Assembly (NCBI RefSeq): GCF_900101855.1
Contig: NZ_FMVC01000009.1
Span: 162,194-226,193, forward strand
Direction of reading: 5' to 3'
DNA: 64,000 nt
Source of the DNA: Flavobacterium anhuiense
GTDB taxonomy: Bacteria > Bacteroidota > Bacteroidia > Flavobacteriales > Flavobacteriaceae
Positions 17,548 to 27,832 of this stretch are shown piece by piece (position 1 is the stretch's first letter; every line of letters begins with the position of its first letter). The position numbers were made by a program, and so were the translations under genes. The notes beneath the pieces are model-generated. The model was not told the DNA's origin, searched no databases, and saw nothing but the letters and a program-made list of their open reading frames with translations.

Positions 17548-18342
17548 ATGAAAAAACAATTATGGCTTTTTGGCGCTATAGCTTTAATCCTATCATCATG
17601 TTCAAGTGATGAAAATTCTCCTTTGCAAGAAATTGATTCTACATTGCCAAAGACGATTTCTTATGTTTACCCTTCTATTTACTTAGGAACAAATAGTAAA
17701 GGAACTTTAACTTACGATGGTAATAAAATTCTAAATATCATTAAAGAAGATTCAAAAACAATATTTACATACAATGGAGATGTGATAATTAAACAAGAAG
17801 AGTTTGATATAGAAAATGGGAAAGAAATTAAAAATGAAGAAGTTTCATATAGTTATGAAAATGGAAAACTAAAAACTAAAGTTTTTAGAGAAGACATAAG
17901 TGTCGAATATCCCGACGGTTATTATATTGAGAAAGTGGTTTATACTCATAATTCTAATGGAATAATTTCTTACATTGATTACACCGTTGATAATATAAAG
18001 AAAACCGAAACTAAAAGTGGAGAAGGAACTTTAACGTATAAAGATGGAAACTTAATAAAAGTGGAAGAAAAGTCTGGTTCTTCAACTGCAACATTAGTTT
18101 TTGAATACGATTCCAAAAAAAATCCCCTGAAAAATATACTAGGTTTCAATTTGTTATTAAACGAAATTGATGGATTTGGAACTAATAATATTGTAAAAAC
18201 TACAAGAACAACAACTGAATTTCCGAATCCATCGGTTTATTTAACGACTTATATTTATAATGATGCTTCGTACCCAACAAAACATACTTCATTTGATGGA
18301 GGAGGAAAAAATATTGAGTATGAAATTGAATATACGTATTAA
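17548..18342 (+). CDS. Predicted lipoprotein with YD-like beta repeats (paralogue 2)
   Basis: A 264-residue lipoprotein with the lipobox ILSSC and C19, the same position as in its upstream neighbour. The same repeating pattern occurs (LTYDGNKILNI, FTYNGDVIIKQ, VSYSYENGKLK, FEYDSKKNPLKNILGF), and it ends in YPTKHTSFDGGGKN...YTY, matching the end of paralogue 1. The conserved KNNPTKNILG/KKNPLKNILG block shows tandem duplication followed by strong divergence. It is probably on the outer membrane. No catalytic motif is visible. Confidence 0.75.
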   Translation: MKKQLWLFGAIALILSSCSSDENSPLQEIDSTLPKTISYVYPSIYLGTNSKGTLTYDGNKILNIIKEDSKTIFTYNGDVIIKQEEFDIENGKEIKNEEVSYSYENGKLKTKVFREDISVEYPDGYYIEKVVYTHNSNGIISYIDYTVDNIKKTETKSGEGTLTYKDGNLIKVEEKSGSSTATLVFEYDSKKNPLKNILGFNLLLNEIDGFGTNNIVKTTRTTTEFPNPSVYLTTYIYNDASYPTKHTSFDGGGKNIEYEIEYTY

Positions 18343-18368
18343 CATTAAGTAATATTTAAATTTATAAA

Positions 18369-18400
18369 AAAGCCAAATACTTCTGTATTTGGTTTTTTTA
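18369..18400 (+). terminator. Intrinsic terminator
   Basis: AGCCAAATAC (18371-18380) pairs with GTATTTGGTT around the loop TTCT, followed by TTTTT. It ends the second lipoprotein gene. Confidence 0.8.
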
Positions 18401-18440
18401 TTGATTAAAATTGGTGAAATTCGTATTTAATTTCAAAATC

Positions 18441-19400
18441 ATGCAATTCAGAACCCAAATTTCCATTTCAAAAAGTAGTAGTCCAATCAATTACGATTCG
18501 AAAATACTTTCTATTGGGTCTTGTTTTGTAGAAAATATGGCGGAGAAATTTGATTATTTTAAATTTCAGAATGAAACCAATCCGTTTGGGATTATTTTTA
18601 ATCCGGTTTCAATTGAAAAATTATTTAGCAGAATTTCTAAACAAGATTGGTTTGAAGAAAAAGATGTTTTCTTCCATAACGAGCGTTGGCATAGCTTTGA
18701 AGTACATTCAGATTTAAGCAATTCTGACCGTCAAGAATTATTAGAAACTCTGAATAAAGCTGTAACAGAAACCCATAAACAACTTAAAGAAGCGACCCAT
18801 ATTATCATTACTTTCGGAACTTCTTGGATTTATAGAAATCTTGAAAAAGATGAAATTGTAGCCAACTGTCATAAAGTGCCTCAAAAACAATTTTCAAAAG
18901 AATTATTGTCGGCAGAAGCCATTCAAAAAAGTATTCAAAATACAATTGAAATTATTCAGACTGTAAACTCCAATATAAATTTCATTTTCACTATTTCCCC
19001 AGTTCGACATATCAAAGACGGATTTGTAGAAAATCAATTAAGCAAATCACATTTATTTACAGCTTTACATCAAGTTTTAAAAACACATAATTCAAAACTC
19101 ATAATTCATAACTATTTCCCTTCTTACGAAATCATGATGGATGAACTTCGCGATTATCGTTTTTATAACGAAGATATGTTGCATCCCAATCAGATTGCGA
19201 TAGATTATATTTGGAAACTTTTTAGCGAAAATTATGTTTCAGAAGAAAGTGTTCAAGTAATGAAAGAAGTAGACGAAATTCAAAAAAGCCTGCGCCATCG
19301 AAGCTTTAATCCAGAATCAGAACAGCACCAGAAGTTCTTATCAAAACTACAGCAGAAAATAAACATCATAGGAGAAAAACTGCCGCATATTAAATTCTAA
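18441..19400 (+). CDS. GSCFA domain protein
   Basis: 319 residues from ATG 18441; an upstream in-frame GTG/ATG would add ten poorly coding residues. It carries the family-defining motif as SIGSCFVENMAEKF near residue 25 and the conserved THIIITFGTSWIY, FIFTISPVRHIKDG and DMLHPNQIAIDYIW. The GSC and DxxHP parts look like the catalytic blocks of an SGNH/GDSL-like hydrolase, but the substrate for GSCFA proteins is not known. It is cytoplasmic by sequence. It stands alone between a terminator and tamB. Confidence 0.85.
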   Translation: MQFRTQISISKSSSPINYDSKILSIGSCFVENMAEKFDYFKFQNETNPFGIIFNPVSIEKLFSRISKQDWFEEKDVFFHNERWHSFEVHSDLSNSDRQELLETLNKAVTETHKQLKEATHIIITFGTSWIYRNLEKDEIVANCHKVPQKQFSKELLSAEAIQKSIQNTIEIIQTVNSNINFIFTISPVRHIKDGFVENQLSKSHLFTALHQVLKTHNSKLIIHNYFPSYEIMMDELRDYRFYNEDMLHPNQIAIDYIWKLFSENYVSEESVQVMKEVDEIQKSLRHRSFNPESEQHQKFLSKLQQKINIIGEKLPHIKF

Positions 19401-19439
19401 CTATTAGAATAACCCTCATAAAAAAGTTATCAGTTAATA

Positions 19440-19475
19440 TAAAAAACTTCGTGTCTTAGTGCCTTCGTGGCAAAT
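19440..19475. repeat. Short intergenic repeat (AAACTTCGTGTCTTAGTGCCTTCGTGGC type)
   Basis: A recognisable Flavobacterium intergenic sequence resembling those at 14560-14606 and 28060-28112 (shared AAACTTCG and GTGGC parts). It is non-coding. Confidence 0.45.
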
Positions 19476-19531
19476 GCAACAATAAAATTTTAGAATAATT
19501 GCTCATAATTATGTAAATTGTTAAGGTTTAA

Positions 19532-19551
19532 ATTTTACATTTTTGTAAAAT
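19532..19551. promoter_or_regulatory. Palindrome upstream of tamB
   Basis: ATTTTACA and TGTAAAAT form a perfect 8-bp inverted repeat around a TTTT spacer, 55 bases before the tamB start. It could be an operator or part of the promoter. TACATTTTTG within it resembles a -7 box. Confidence 0.35.
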
Positions 19552-19605
19552 GTGTAACCCTGCTTTTTTCAGAAGCAATTTTAATCTAAGCGATTTTATT
19601 GACGT

Positions 19606-22600
19606 ATGAATAGGAAACCAGTTTATTTTCTTAAAAAAACACTTCGTATCGTAATGTGGTGCGTGGTTTCTGTAGTTGCGCTTTTATTACTTCTCATAAT
19701 CTTAATTCAGGTTCCGTCGGTTCAAAATTTCGTTAAGGACAAAGCCATTACCTATCTTGAAGGTAAGATCAAAACCAAAGTTTCTCTTGATAAAATTCTA
19801 ATTAAATTTCCCAAAGATGTAGTTCTGGAAGGTTTTTATTTTGAAGATCAAAAAAAAGATACGTTGCTGGCTGGTAAACGATTAGAGGTTGATGTTGATC
19901 TTTTTAAACTCGTAAGCAGCGAACTCGAAATCAATTCGGTTTCATTAGAAAATGTAAAAGCCAATATTTCCAGAAACAAAGACGGCGTTTTCAATTTTGA
20001 TTATATTATAAAAGCATTCGAATCTAAAGAACCAAAAGTAGAAGATCCTGATGCAAAACCGTTTAAAATTTCTGTAGTAAAAGTAAATCTCGATCAGGTT
20101 AAATTCAATTTTAAAGATAATTTTTCGAAGAATGATATCAAAGTCAATTTGACGCATTTTGATACTAAATTCAAAAGGTTTGATCTTGATAAAATGGACT
20201 TTAATATTCCCACAATTAATTTAAATGGATTGAAGATAGTTTTAGATCAAGATGTTGTAGAGAAAATTGCTGAAGTTTCAGTCAAAACAGTGGATACAGT
20301 TTCGAAACGTCCAGATTTTAAATTGGCATTGGATAAAATCACTTTATCTAAAATAGATATTTTATATGATAATAAAGACTCGAAATTAAATTCGGGTATT
20401 AGTTTAGGAAATTTAAATTTAGTAGTAAATGAGATCAATCTTAATGAACAGTTTTTGGATTTTAATACTTTTGAAGTTAAAAATCTTAAAGGAAATTTAC
20501 GTCTTGGTGCAAAAGATAAGCAAATTCAAGCCCCTGACTTAGATTCAACAGCCATAAAACAAGCAGGCTGGAAAGTAAAACTCAAAGAAACCAATCTAGA
20601 AAACATCGCTTTCAAGTTTGATGATGAACAGTCAAAACCTAAAACAAAAGGAATTGATTATGCACACTTGGATTTGGATAAATTCAATTTTAAAGCAGAG
20701 AAGTTATATTATGGAAATGATACGATTTCAGGAAATATTAAAACGCTAACCGTAAACGAAAAAAGCGGTTTGCAGATTCAGTCTTTCAAAACCGATTTCT
20801 TTTACGGACCGAAAAATGCTTCGCTGGAAAACCTGTATTTAAAAACACCGCAGACTCTCGTTCAGGATAAAGTTAAAGCGAAATATACATCACTTGAATC
20901 AATTCAGAAAGATTTAAGAAATCTTGCCCTTGATGCCAATTTGAAACAATCTAAAATTGGTTTTAAAGATATTTTATTGTTTGTTCCCGATCTTCAAAAT
21001 ACAAATCCGTTTAAAAGTAACCCGAATGCGATTTTGTATGTGGACAGCCGTGTGAGCGGAAAAGTAAAAGATTTGAATATTTCGAAGTTTGAAATGAGCG
21101 GAATTGGCGCTACAAAAGTTTCCCTTTCGGGGAAAATTGCTGGATTGCCAGATGCACAAAAAGCGTATTACGATTTGGATATCAAAAAAGCTTCGACGAC
21201 TTCAAAAGACATTAATATGTTTGTGCCAGCAGGAACAATTCCGAAGAATATTCAGTTGCCATCTCAATTAAGTTTGCAAGGAAAATTTAAAGGTTCGGTT
21301 CAGAATTTTAAAACCAATATGGCTTTAACGAGCAGTTTTGGAAATGCAAAAGTCGATGCTTTATTTGATCAGCGTGTTAAAAAAAGAGAAAAATACGATG
21401 CGCAAGTTTACTTGTTGGATTTTGATTTAGGGCGTTTAATTAAAAACGATTCAATCGGAAAAATTACGCTTAAGGCGAAAGTTAAAGGAAACGGCTTAGA
21501 TCCTAAAACCGCAAATGCAGCGATTGATGGTTTGGTGCAGAAAGCAGTTTTTAATCGATATACTTATAGAGATTTAGCATTAAAAGGAAATATCGAAAAC
21601 GGTTCTTTTGCAGTAAAATCTGGAATGCAAGACCCAAATTTGAATTTTAATTTAACTGCTTCTGGCGACACAAAAGATAAATATCCAACCATACAATTAA
21701 AGCTGAATCTTGATATTGCCGATTTAGAAAAACTAAATCTGCACGCTGGACCAATGAAGCTTCGCGGAAATGTCGATGCAGATATTGCCAACAGTAATCC
21801 TGATTTCTTAAACGGAAAAGTGTTTCTTTCAAATATTCAAATTTTGCAAGAAGCAGAACCAATTGTTTTAGATTCTGTTCGAGTTTTGGCTTTTGCAGAT
21901 AAAGACAGCAATTCGATCAAAATTTCGTCTCAATTTTTAAAAGCCGAAATGATCGGAAAATATAAATTGACAACTTTGGCAAATTCAATCCAAAAATCAT
22001 TATCAAAATATATTGATCTCAAAAATCCAAAAGTCAATGCAGAATCAGATGAGCAACGATTGGCTTTTATGCTCAAAGTAGACAATGATCCTGTTCTTTT
22101 TAAATTGTTGCCAAAATTAACTGGATTAGAGCCTTTTACGATAAATGGAAATTATAATAATAAAACAGATTCTTTAACTGTAAAAGGAACGATTCCAAGA
22201 ATTGTTTATGGTGGCAATACCATTTCAGATGGGAAAATCAATATCGAAGCCAAAGAAAATGCGCTGGAATATTTAGTTTCTGTAGCGACAATTGAAAGCG
22301 GTTCTTTAAAAATTCCGTTTACAAGTTTGAGCGGAGAAGTTCAAAACAATACTTTGACCTATGCGCTTGAAGTTCAAGATGCAAAACAAAAACAGCAATA
22401 TTTTATTGCGGGCGAATTTAAAGCAGAAGATTCTAAAAATATTGTAAAACTAGATGCAGACAGCTTTATTTTAAATTATGATAAGTGGAATGTTGATCCT
22501 GAAAATGCAATCGAGTTTGGAGAGAAAAGACTTTATGTCAATAAATTCAATTTGAGTAATAATGGAAACGAATTGAAAGTTCAATCGAAAGGAAATCAGG

Positions 22601-24717
22601 ATAATGCGCCTTTACAAGTTGATTTTGTCAACTTCAAAATTGAAACCATTATGAACATGGTTAAAAAAGATGAATTATTGATGCAAGGCTTGATTAACGG
22701 AAATGCGTTGGTTGAAAATGTGATGACAAATCCAACTTTTACATCCGATTTGAAAATTGATGATTTTACTTTTAAAGGTTCAAAAGTAGGAGATTTAGAA
22801 ATAAAAGTTGACAATAAAACTGCCAATACACTTGCCGCAAATGTAGCCTTGAGCGATGAAGGAAATGACTTAAAACTTACGGGAGATTATCAGTTAGATT
22901 CAGGAAATTTTGATTTTGATGTAGCCATTAACAAATTGTATATCAAAAGCGTTCAAGGTTTCAGTATGGGAAATATTACTGAAGGACAAGGCTTTCTTTC
23001 AGGAAATTTCAAGTTGACAGGAAATACTTCTGCTCCACAAATTAATGGAGAATTGAATTTTAATGACGCTGGTTTTAGAGTCACACAGCTCAATTCGTAC
23101 TTTAAAACCAAAAACGAAAAAATCACTTTCAATAACGAAACAATTTCATTTGATAAATTCTCTCTTTTTGATGAAAATGACAATGAACTGTTTGTAAACG
23201 GAACCATTCAGTCGCCAGATTTTGTGAAGTATAATTTCAATCTGCTGGTTGAGGCAAACGATTTTAGAGCGATTCACTCGCAAGCAAAAGACAATGATTT
23301 ATTTTATGGCGATTTGTTTTTAGATACAAAACTAAATATCAAAGGAAATCTAGACAGTCCAGTGGTTGACGGAACGATCAAAATTAATAAAGAAACCAAG
23401 TTTACAGTCGTAATGCCACAGTCAGATCCGTCAATAGCAGACCGAGAAGGGATTGTAGAATTTGTTGACGAAGATAATCTGTACTTGAAGCAAACGGTTG
23501 ATATGCAGAACAAACTAAATCAGTCGGAATTGAAAGGAATGGATGTAAATGTAGCTATTTCGATCAATAAAGAAGCAGAATTGACTTTGCTGATTGATAA
23601 AGGAAATGGCGATTATTTGAATTTGAAAGGAGAAGCAGAATTAGTTGGAGGAATCGATCAATCAGGAAAGACAACTTTGACTGGGAAATATGAATTTTCA
23701 GACGGTTCTTATCAAATGAATTTCAACGGAATTAAACGAAAATTTGATATTCAAAAAGGAAGTTTTATCACTTGGAATGGCGAACCGACAATGGCAACTT
23801 TAAATATTACAGCGATTTATAAAGTAAACACAGCGCCAATTGATTTATTAGGAAATCAGATAAAAGGTGAACCTCAAGCGGTGCAAAACACCTACAAGCA
23901 AAAGCTTCCTTTTCAGACCTTATTAAAAATGAATGGAGAATTGCTGAAACCAGAAATCTCATTTGGAATAGTGCTTCCGGAAGGAAATTATAATGTTTCT
24001 ACAGATGTCGTAGAAATGACTCAGACAAAACTTAAACAGCTGGAACAAGATCCAGCTGAACTGAACAAACAAGTTTTTGCCCTTTTATTATTGAACAGAT
24101 TTGTGGGCGAAAATCCTTTTGCAAGCGAAAGCGGCGGTGTAAGTGCAGAATCTTTTGCCAGACAGAGTGTGAGCAAAATACTTTCGCAACAATTGAATAA
24201 TCTGGCTGGAGATCTTATTGAAGGATTTGAAGTCAATTTTGATTTAGAATCGACAGAAGATTATACAACAGGAACCATGCAAAACCGAACCGATTTAAAT
24301 GTCGAAGTTTCTAAAAAATTACTCGATGATCGATTGAAAATTACTGTTGGAAGCAGTTTTGGAGTAGAAGGCCAGGAACGTGCCAATGAAGAATCTACCA
24401 ATATTGCAGGTGATGTCGCTTTAGATTATCAATTAACAAAAGATGGCCGTTACATGATTCGTGCTTATCGTAAAAATCAATATCAGGTTGCGGTTGAAGG
24501 TCAGGTAATCGAGACAGGAGTTGCATTTGTAATTACAATGAGCTACAATAAATTTAGAGAGCTTTTTCATCGCACAGAAGAAGAAAAAGAGTTGATAAAA
24601 GAAGAAAAAATTCGCAAGGAAAAAGAAAAGCAAAAAAAGAAAGAGGACAAAGAAAAAGAAAAACTGCAGGAGAACGAAGACGAAAAAACTATTGAAGGAA
24701 ATGAGCAAAAAACATAA
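19606..24717 (+). CDS. tamB: Translocation and assembly module protein TamB
   Basis: A 1703-residue AsmA-like/TamB protein. It has one N-terminal membrane anchor (about 13-38), a very long periplasmic region of repeated amphipathic beta strands forming a hydrophobic groove, and a C-terminal DUF490 domain (about 1250-1640: GEAELVGGIDQSGKTTLTGKYEFSDGSYQMNFNGIKRKFDIQKGSFITWNGEP). It is thought to bridge the two membranes for lipid transport or barrel assembly with its outer-membrane partner. The C-terminal 45 residues are almost all Lys/Glu, beyond the usual domain end. The 3' end overlaps the next gene by 17 bases, so the pair is translationally coupled. Confidence 0.93.
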   Translation: MNRKPVYFLKKTLRIVMWCVVSVVALLLLLIILIQVPSVQNFVKDKAITYLEGKIKTKVSLDKILIKFPKDVVLEGFYFEDQKKDTLLAGKRLEVDVDLFKLVSSELEINSVSLENVKANISRNKDGVFNFDYIIKAFESKEPKVEDPDAKPFKISVVKVNLDQVKFNFKDNFSKNDIKVNLTHFDTKFKRFDLDKMDFNIPTINLNGLKIVLDQDVVEKIAEVSVKTVDTVSKRPDFKLALDKITLSKIDILYDNKDSKLNSGISLGNLNLVVNEINLNEQFLDFNTFEVKNLKGNLRLGAKDKQIQAPDLDSTAIKQAGWKVKLKETNLENIAFKFDDEQSKPKTKGIDYAHLDLDKFNFKAEKLYYGNDTISGNIKTLTVNEKSGLQIQSFKTDFFYGPKNASLENLYLKTPQTLVQDKVKAKYTSLESIQKDLRNLALDANLKQSKIGFKDILLFVPDLQNTNPFKSNPNAILYVDSRVSGKVKDLNISKFEMSGIGATKVSLSGKIAGLPDAQKAYYDLDIKKASTTSKDINMFVPAGTIPKNIQLPSQLSLQGKFKGSVQNFKTNMALTSSFGNAKVDALFDQRVKKREKYDAQVYLLDFDLGRLIKNDSIGKITLKAKVKGNGLDPKTANAAIDGLVQKAVFNRYTYRDLALKGNIENGSFAVKSGMQDPNLNFNLTASGDTKDKYPTIQLKLNLDIADLEKLNLHAGPMKLRGNVDADIANSNPDFLNGKVFLSNIQILQEAEPIVLDSVRVLAFADKDSNSIKISSQFLKAEMIGKYKLTTLANSIQKSLSKYIDLKNPKVNAESDEQRLAFMLKVDNDPVLFKLLPKLTGLEPFTINGNYNNKTDSLTVKGTIPRIVYGGNTISDGKINIEAKENALEYLVSVATIESGSLKIPFTSLSGEVQNNTLTYALEVQDAKQKQQYFIAGEFKAEDSKNIVKLDADSFILNYDKWNVDPENAIEFGEKRLYVNKFNLSNNGNELKVQSKGNQDNAPLQVDFVNFKIETIMNMVKKDELLMQGLINGNALVENVMTNPTFTSDLKIDDFTFKGSKVGDLEIKVDNKTANTLAANVALSDEGNDLKLTGDYQLDSGNFDFDVAINKLYIKSVQGFSMGNITEGQGFLSGNFKLTGNTSAPQINGELNFNDAGFRVTQLNSYFKTKNEKITFNNETISFDKFSLFDENDNELFVNGTIQSPDFVKYNFNLLVEANDFRAIHSQAKDNDLFYGDLFLDTKLNIKGNLDSPVVDGTIKINKETKFTVVMPQSDPSIADREGIVEFVDEDNLYLKQTVDMQNKLNQSELKGMDVNVAISINKEAELTLLIDKGNGDYLNLKGEAELVGGIDQSGKTTLTGKYEFSDGSYQMNFNGIKRKFDIQKGSFITWNGEPTMATLNITAIYKVNTAPIDLLGNQIKGEPQAVQNTYKQKLPFQTLLKMNGELLKPEISFGIVLPEGNYNVSTDVVEMTQTKLKQLEQDPAELNKQVFALLLLNRFVGENPFASESGGVSAESFARQSVSKILSQQLNNLAGDLIEGFEVNFDLESTEDYTTGTMQNRTDLNVEVSKKLLDDRLKITVGSSFGVEGQERANEESTNIAGDVALDYQLTKDGRYMIRAYRKNQYQVAVEGQVIETGVAFVITMSYNKFRELFHRTEEEKELIKEEKIRKEKEKQKKKEDKEKEKLQENEDEKTIEGNEQKT

Positions 24718-27013
24718 TCATAGAAATATATATTTACAGTATATCGCGCTGCTTTCCTTATTTTTTGTTTTAGGATGCAGCAATACAAAGTATCTTCCTG
24801 AAGGCGAGTTGCTTTATACAGGCGGTTCTGTTACCATAAAAGATTCGATTATGAAGAAGAAAGATCGAAAAGCGTTGGAAAATGAACTAGAAGGCCTGCT
24901 ACGCCCAAAACCGAACAAACAGTTTTTGGGTCTTCGACCTAAATTATTGATATACAATCTTGCTGGGGAACCTAAAAAAGATAAGGGAACGAGATATTGG
25001 CTGCGTAACAAAGTGGGAGAACCGCCCGTACTTTTCAGCCAGGTTGATTTGGATTATAATGCTTCGGTTTTGCGAAATTTTACAGAAAACAGAGGATATT
25101 TCAAAACCCGTGTCAGCGCCGATTCAACTGTTCGAAATAAAAGAGTAACCGCAGAATATATTGTGACACCAAGAAAACAGTATATTATAAAAAGCGTAAC
25201 TTTTCCAGACGATTCTCTTAAAATGTCAAAAATTATTGCGAGAAGCCATAAAAGAAGTCTTCTTAAAGTTGGAAATCCTTATGATTTAGACGTCATAAAG
25301 GCAGAAAGAGAAAGAATTGATGCAAGATTAAAAGAAAAAGGCTATTTCTATTTTAATCCAGATTATATTTTGGCAAAAGTAGACAGCAGTAAAGGGGATC
25401 ACGAAGTACGAATTAGATTGGTAATAAAGGATGATACACCTGTAAAAGCCTTGACCGCTTATAAAATTGATAAGATTTTTGTGTACCCAAATTATTCGCT
25501 TACCAATGATAGTGCAGTTTATAGAAAAAGAAATATCACGCAATACAAAGATTTTACCATAATTGATACAGCAGATACTTTTAAACCAAGAATTTACGAT
25601 CGAACAATTTATTTTAAAAGAGGAGATGTTTACAATCGAAAAGACCACAATTTAACCTTAAACCGATTTGTAAATCTTGGAACTTTCAGTTTTGTGAAGA
25701 ATGAATTCAAACCCTCAGATTCAATTCCTAACGCTCTAGATTCGTACTACTATTTGACTCTTTTGCCTAAGAAGTTTATTCGTGTAGAAGTTATCGGAAA
25801 AACCAATTCTGCAAGCTATACAGGTACAGAATTAAATCTAAACTGGAACAACAGAAACTTTTTGCGAGGTGCAGAATTGTTTACCGCTTCTGTTTTTGGT
25901 GGCGCCGATTTTCAGTTGGGAGGAGTCAATAAAGGGAAAAACATTTACAAACTGGGAGCAGAAGTTAGTTTGACTTGGCCACGATTTATAACGCCTTTTC
26001 ATATTGAAGGGAACAGCGAATATGTGCCAAGAACCAAAGCAACGCTCCGTTATGAATATCAAAAACGAACGCAGTTATATGCTTTGAATTCTTTTAATAC
26101 TTCTTTTGGGTATATGTGGAAAGAAAATATTCGTAAGGAACATCAATTAAATGTTGTTGATGTGACTTATGTGAGTCCGAATCACGTTACACCAGAATAT
26201 CTCGCAGACATTGACGAAGATCCAGCTTTAGGAAAAGTAATTGAAAAACAGCTGATTTTTGGCCCAACCTATAATTATACGTATACCAATACGATGCAGA
26301 AGCGTAAAAAGCATACCATTTATTTTAATGGTGAATTAGATTTAGCTGGAAATTTAACAGGGTTATTTACTGGAGCAGATTATCCGAATAACGTTAAGAC
26401 CATATTTGATGTTCCGTTTAGCCAATACGTAAAAATTAGATCCGATTTCAGACATTATTTAAAACTCGGAAAAGAAAGCGAATTAGCCAGCAGATTAATT
26501 GTCGGTGCGGGATTTGCTTACGGAAATTCAAACACGCTTCCGGCATCGAAACAATTTGTAGTGGGAGGAACCAATAGTATTCGCGCGTTTAGGGCACGAA
26601 CTTTAGGGCCAGGAAGTTATGTTATTCCGCCACCAACAAACAATAATTACACTCCCGATCAATCAGCTGATTTGAAACTGGAATTCAATACCGAATACCG
26701 TGCAAAGCTTTTCAGCATTGTAAGAGGTGCAATATTTTTAGATGCTGGTAATATCTGGCTTTTACATGCCGATCCAAATAAACCTGGAGCGGAAATTTCA
26801 AAAGATTTTATGAAAGAAATCGCCGTTGGAGCCGGAGCTGGTTTACGTTTCGATTTGTCGTTTTTGATTTTAAGAACCGATTTAGCTATTCCGCTACGTA
26901 ATCCTGCATTGCCTGACGGACAACGTTGGGTGATTGACGATATTAATTTCGGAAGCAGTTCTTGGAGAAAAGACAACCTAATTCTGAATATCGCTATTGG
27001 ATATCCTTTTTAA
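24701..27013 (+). CDS. tamL: TamL, TamA-like outer-membrane lipoprotein (BamA superfamily)
   Basis: 770 residues from ATG 24701, chosen over the TTG nine bases earlier. A lipoprotein signal ends FVLGC (C26), so unlike proteobacterial TamA it is acylated, as is typical for Bacteroidota TamL. POTRA-like modules (about 110-400) are followed by a 16-strand Omp85 barrel containing the lid-lock-like VGGTNSIRAFRARTLGPGSY and the C-terminal LILNIAIGYPF. It overlaps the end of tamB and should work with it in outer-membrane biogenesis. Confidence 0.9.
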   Translation: MSKKHNHRNIYLQYIALLSLFFVLGCSNTKYLPEGELLYTGGSVTIKDSIMKKKDRKALENELEGLLRPKPNKQFLGLRPKLLIYNLAGEPKKDKGTRYWLRNKVGEPPVLFSQVDLDYNASVLRNFTENRGYFKTRVSADSTVRNKRVTAEYIVTPRKQYIIKSVTFPDDSLKMSKIIARSHKRSLLKVGNPYDLDVIKAERERIDARLKEKGYFYFNPDYILAKVDSSKGDHEVRIRLVIKDDTPVKALTAYKIDKIFVYPNYSLTNDSAVYRKRNITQYKDFTIIDTADTFKPRIYDRTIYFKRGDVYNRKDHNLTLNRFVNLGTFSFVKNEFKPSDSIPNALDSYYYLTLLPKKFIRVEVIGKTNSASYTGTELNLNWNNRNFLRGAELFTASVFGGADFQLGGVNKGKNIYKLGAEVSLTWPRFITPFHIEGNSEYVPRTKATLRYEYQKRTQLYALNSFNTSFGYMWKENIRKEHQLNVVDVTYVSPNHVTPEYLADIDEDPALGKVIEKQLIFGPTYNYTYTNTMQKRKKHTIYFNGELDLAGNLTGLFTGADYPNNVKTIFDVPFSQYVKIRSDFRHYLKLGKESELASRLIVGAGFAYGNSNTLPASKQFVVGGTNSIRAFRARTLGPGSYVIPPPTNNNYTPDQSADLKLEFNTEYRAKLFSIVRGAIFLDAGNIWLLHADPNKPGAEISKDFMKEIAVGAGAGLRFDLSFLILRTDLAIPLRNPALPDGQRWVIDDINFGSSSWRKDNLILNIAIGYPF

Positions 27014-27023
27014 AGTTTTTTCC

Positions 27024-27147
27024 GCCACGAATTCACGAATTATTATAATCTATGTGTTGCTCATAATTGAATTAAAGGGATTTTTTAATTTGTGAAATTG
27101 GAAAAAATAATAGACAAAGAATTAGCGAAAATTCGTGAATTCGTGGC
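27024..27147. repeat. 124-bp element with perfect 18-bp terminal inverted repeats
   Basis: It starts GCCACGAATTCACGAATT and ends with the exact reverse complement. A shorter relative with 11-bp arms (GCCACGAATTC / GAATTCGTGGC) lies at 34803-34863 upstream of ilvA. There is no credible ORF; the 26-codon frame inside is a by-product of the repeat. Confidence 0.8.
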
Positions 27148-27196
27148 AGGAAAAAAGAATAAAAAGAAGTAAATTGGTCTAAAATATTTTAGAGGA

Positions 27197-27832
27197 ATGC
27201 AAAACTTGATTAAAAGAATTATAGGTGTTGGAGTTATTGTTTTAGTAATTGTTCTGGGGTTTAAATATTGCCAGTTCAAAAAAGACGACGATTCAGATAT
27301 TCGATACAATACCAATTTAATTCAACAGCAGATTCTTAATGTTGGAAAGCTGGTTGTTACCGAAGGACATTTTTCAGAAGTCATTACCTATAAAAATCAG
27401 CAGAAGTATTTGATGGATATGATTTCTTTTGAGAAAAAAGCACTCATTGTGGTCAATGCCAATGTGACGGTGGCTTACGATCTCCATCAAATGAAATATG
27501 ACATTGATGAAAAAAACAAAACCATCACAATTTTAAATATTCCGAAAGAAGAAATTACCATAAATCCAGATATTCAGTTTTACGATGTTGAACAAAGCAA
27601 ACTGAATCCGTTTACGGGTGACGATTACAATAAAATCAATAAATCGGTAAAAGCGAATCTGGCTAAAAAAATCGAAAATTCTACTCTTAAAACCAATGCT
27701 CAAAATAGACTTATTAGCGAATTGTCTAAGATTTTAATCATGACCAATTCAATGGGCTGGAAACTGCAATACAACGGAAAAACTATTGAATCTGAAACTG
27801 AATTAAGTCAGGATTTGGGGTCAAAGCTATAA
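27197..27832 (+). CDS. DUF4230 domain protein
   Basis: A 211-residue protein with an N-terminal transmembrane helix or uncleaved signal (about 3-24: LIKRIIGVGVIVLVIVLGF) and a DUF4230 body (about 45-190) with VGKLVVTEGHFSEVI, ALIVVNANVTVAYDL and ITILNIPKEEITINPDIQFYDVEQ. The family is membrane-anchored and extracytoplasmic with no known activity. It is separated from tamL by a repeat element, so it is probably an independent unit. Confidence 0.85.
   Translation: MQNLIKRIIGVGVIVLVIVLGFKYCQFKKDDDSDIRYNTNLIQQQILNVGKLVVTEGHFSEVITYKNQQKYLMDMISFEKKALIVVNANVTVAYDLHQMKYDIDEKNKTITILNIPKEEITINPDIQFYDVEQSKLNPFTGDDYNKINKSVKANLAKKIENSTLKTNAQNRLISELSKILIMTNSMGWKLQYNGKTIESETELSQDLGSKL

Noticed and set aside
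24692..24700. TTG start for TamL
   Set aside because: The ATG nine bases later gives the proper lipoprotein signal; the TTG adds only three residues.
27091..27171. 26-codon frame starting GTG AAA TTG GAA
   Set aside because: It lies inside the 124-bp inverted-repeat element and its sequence follows from the repeat.
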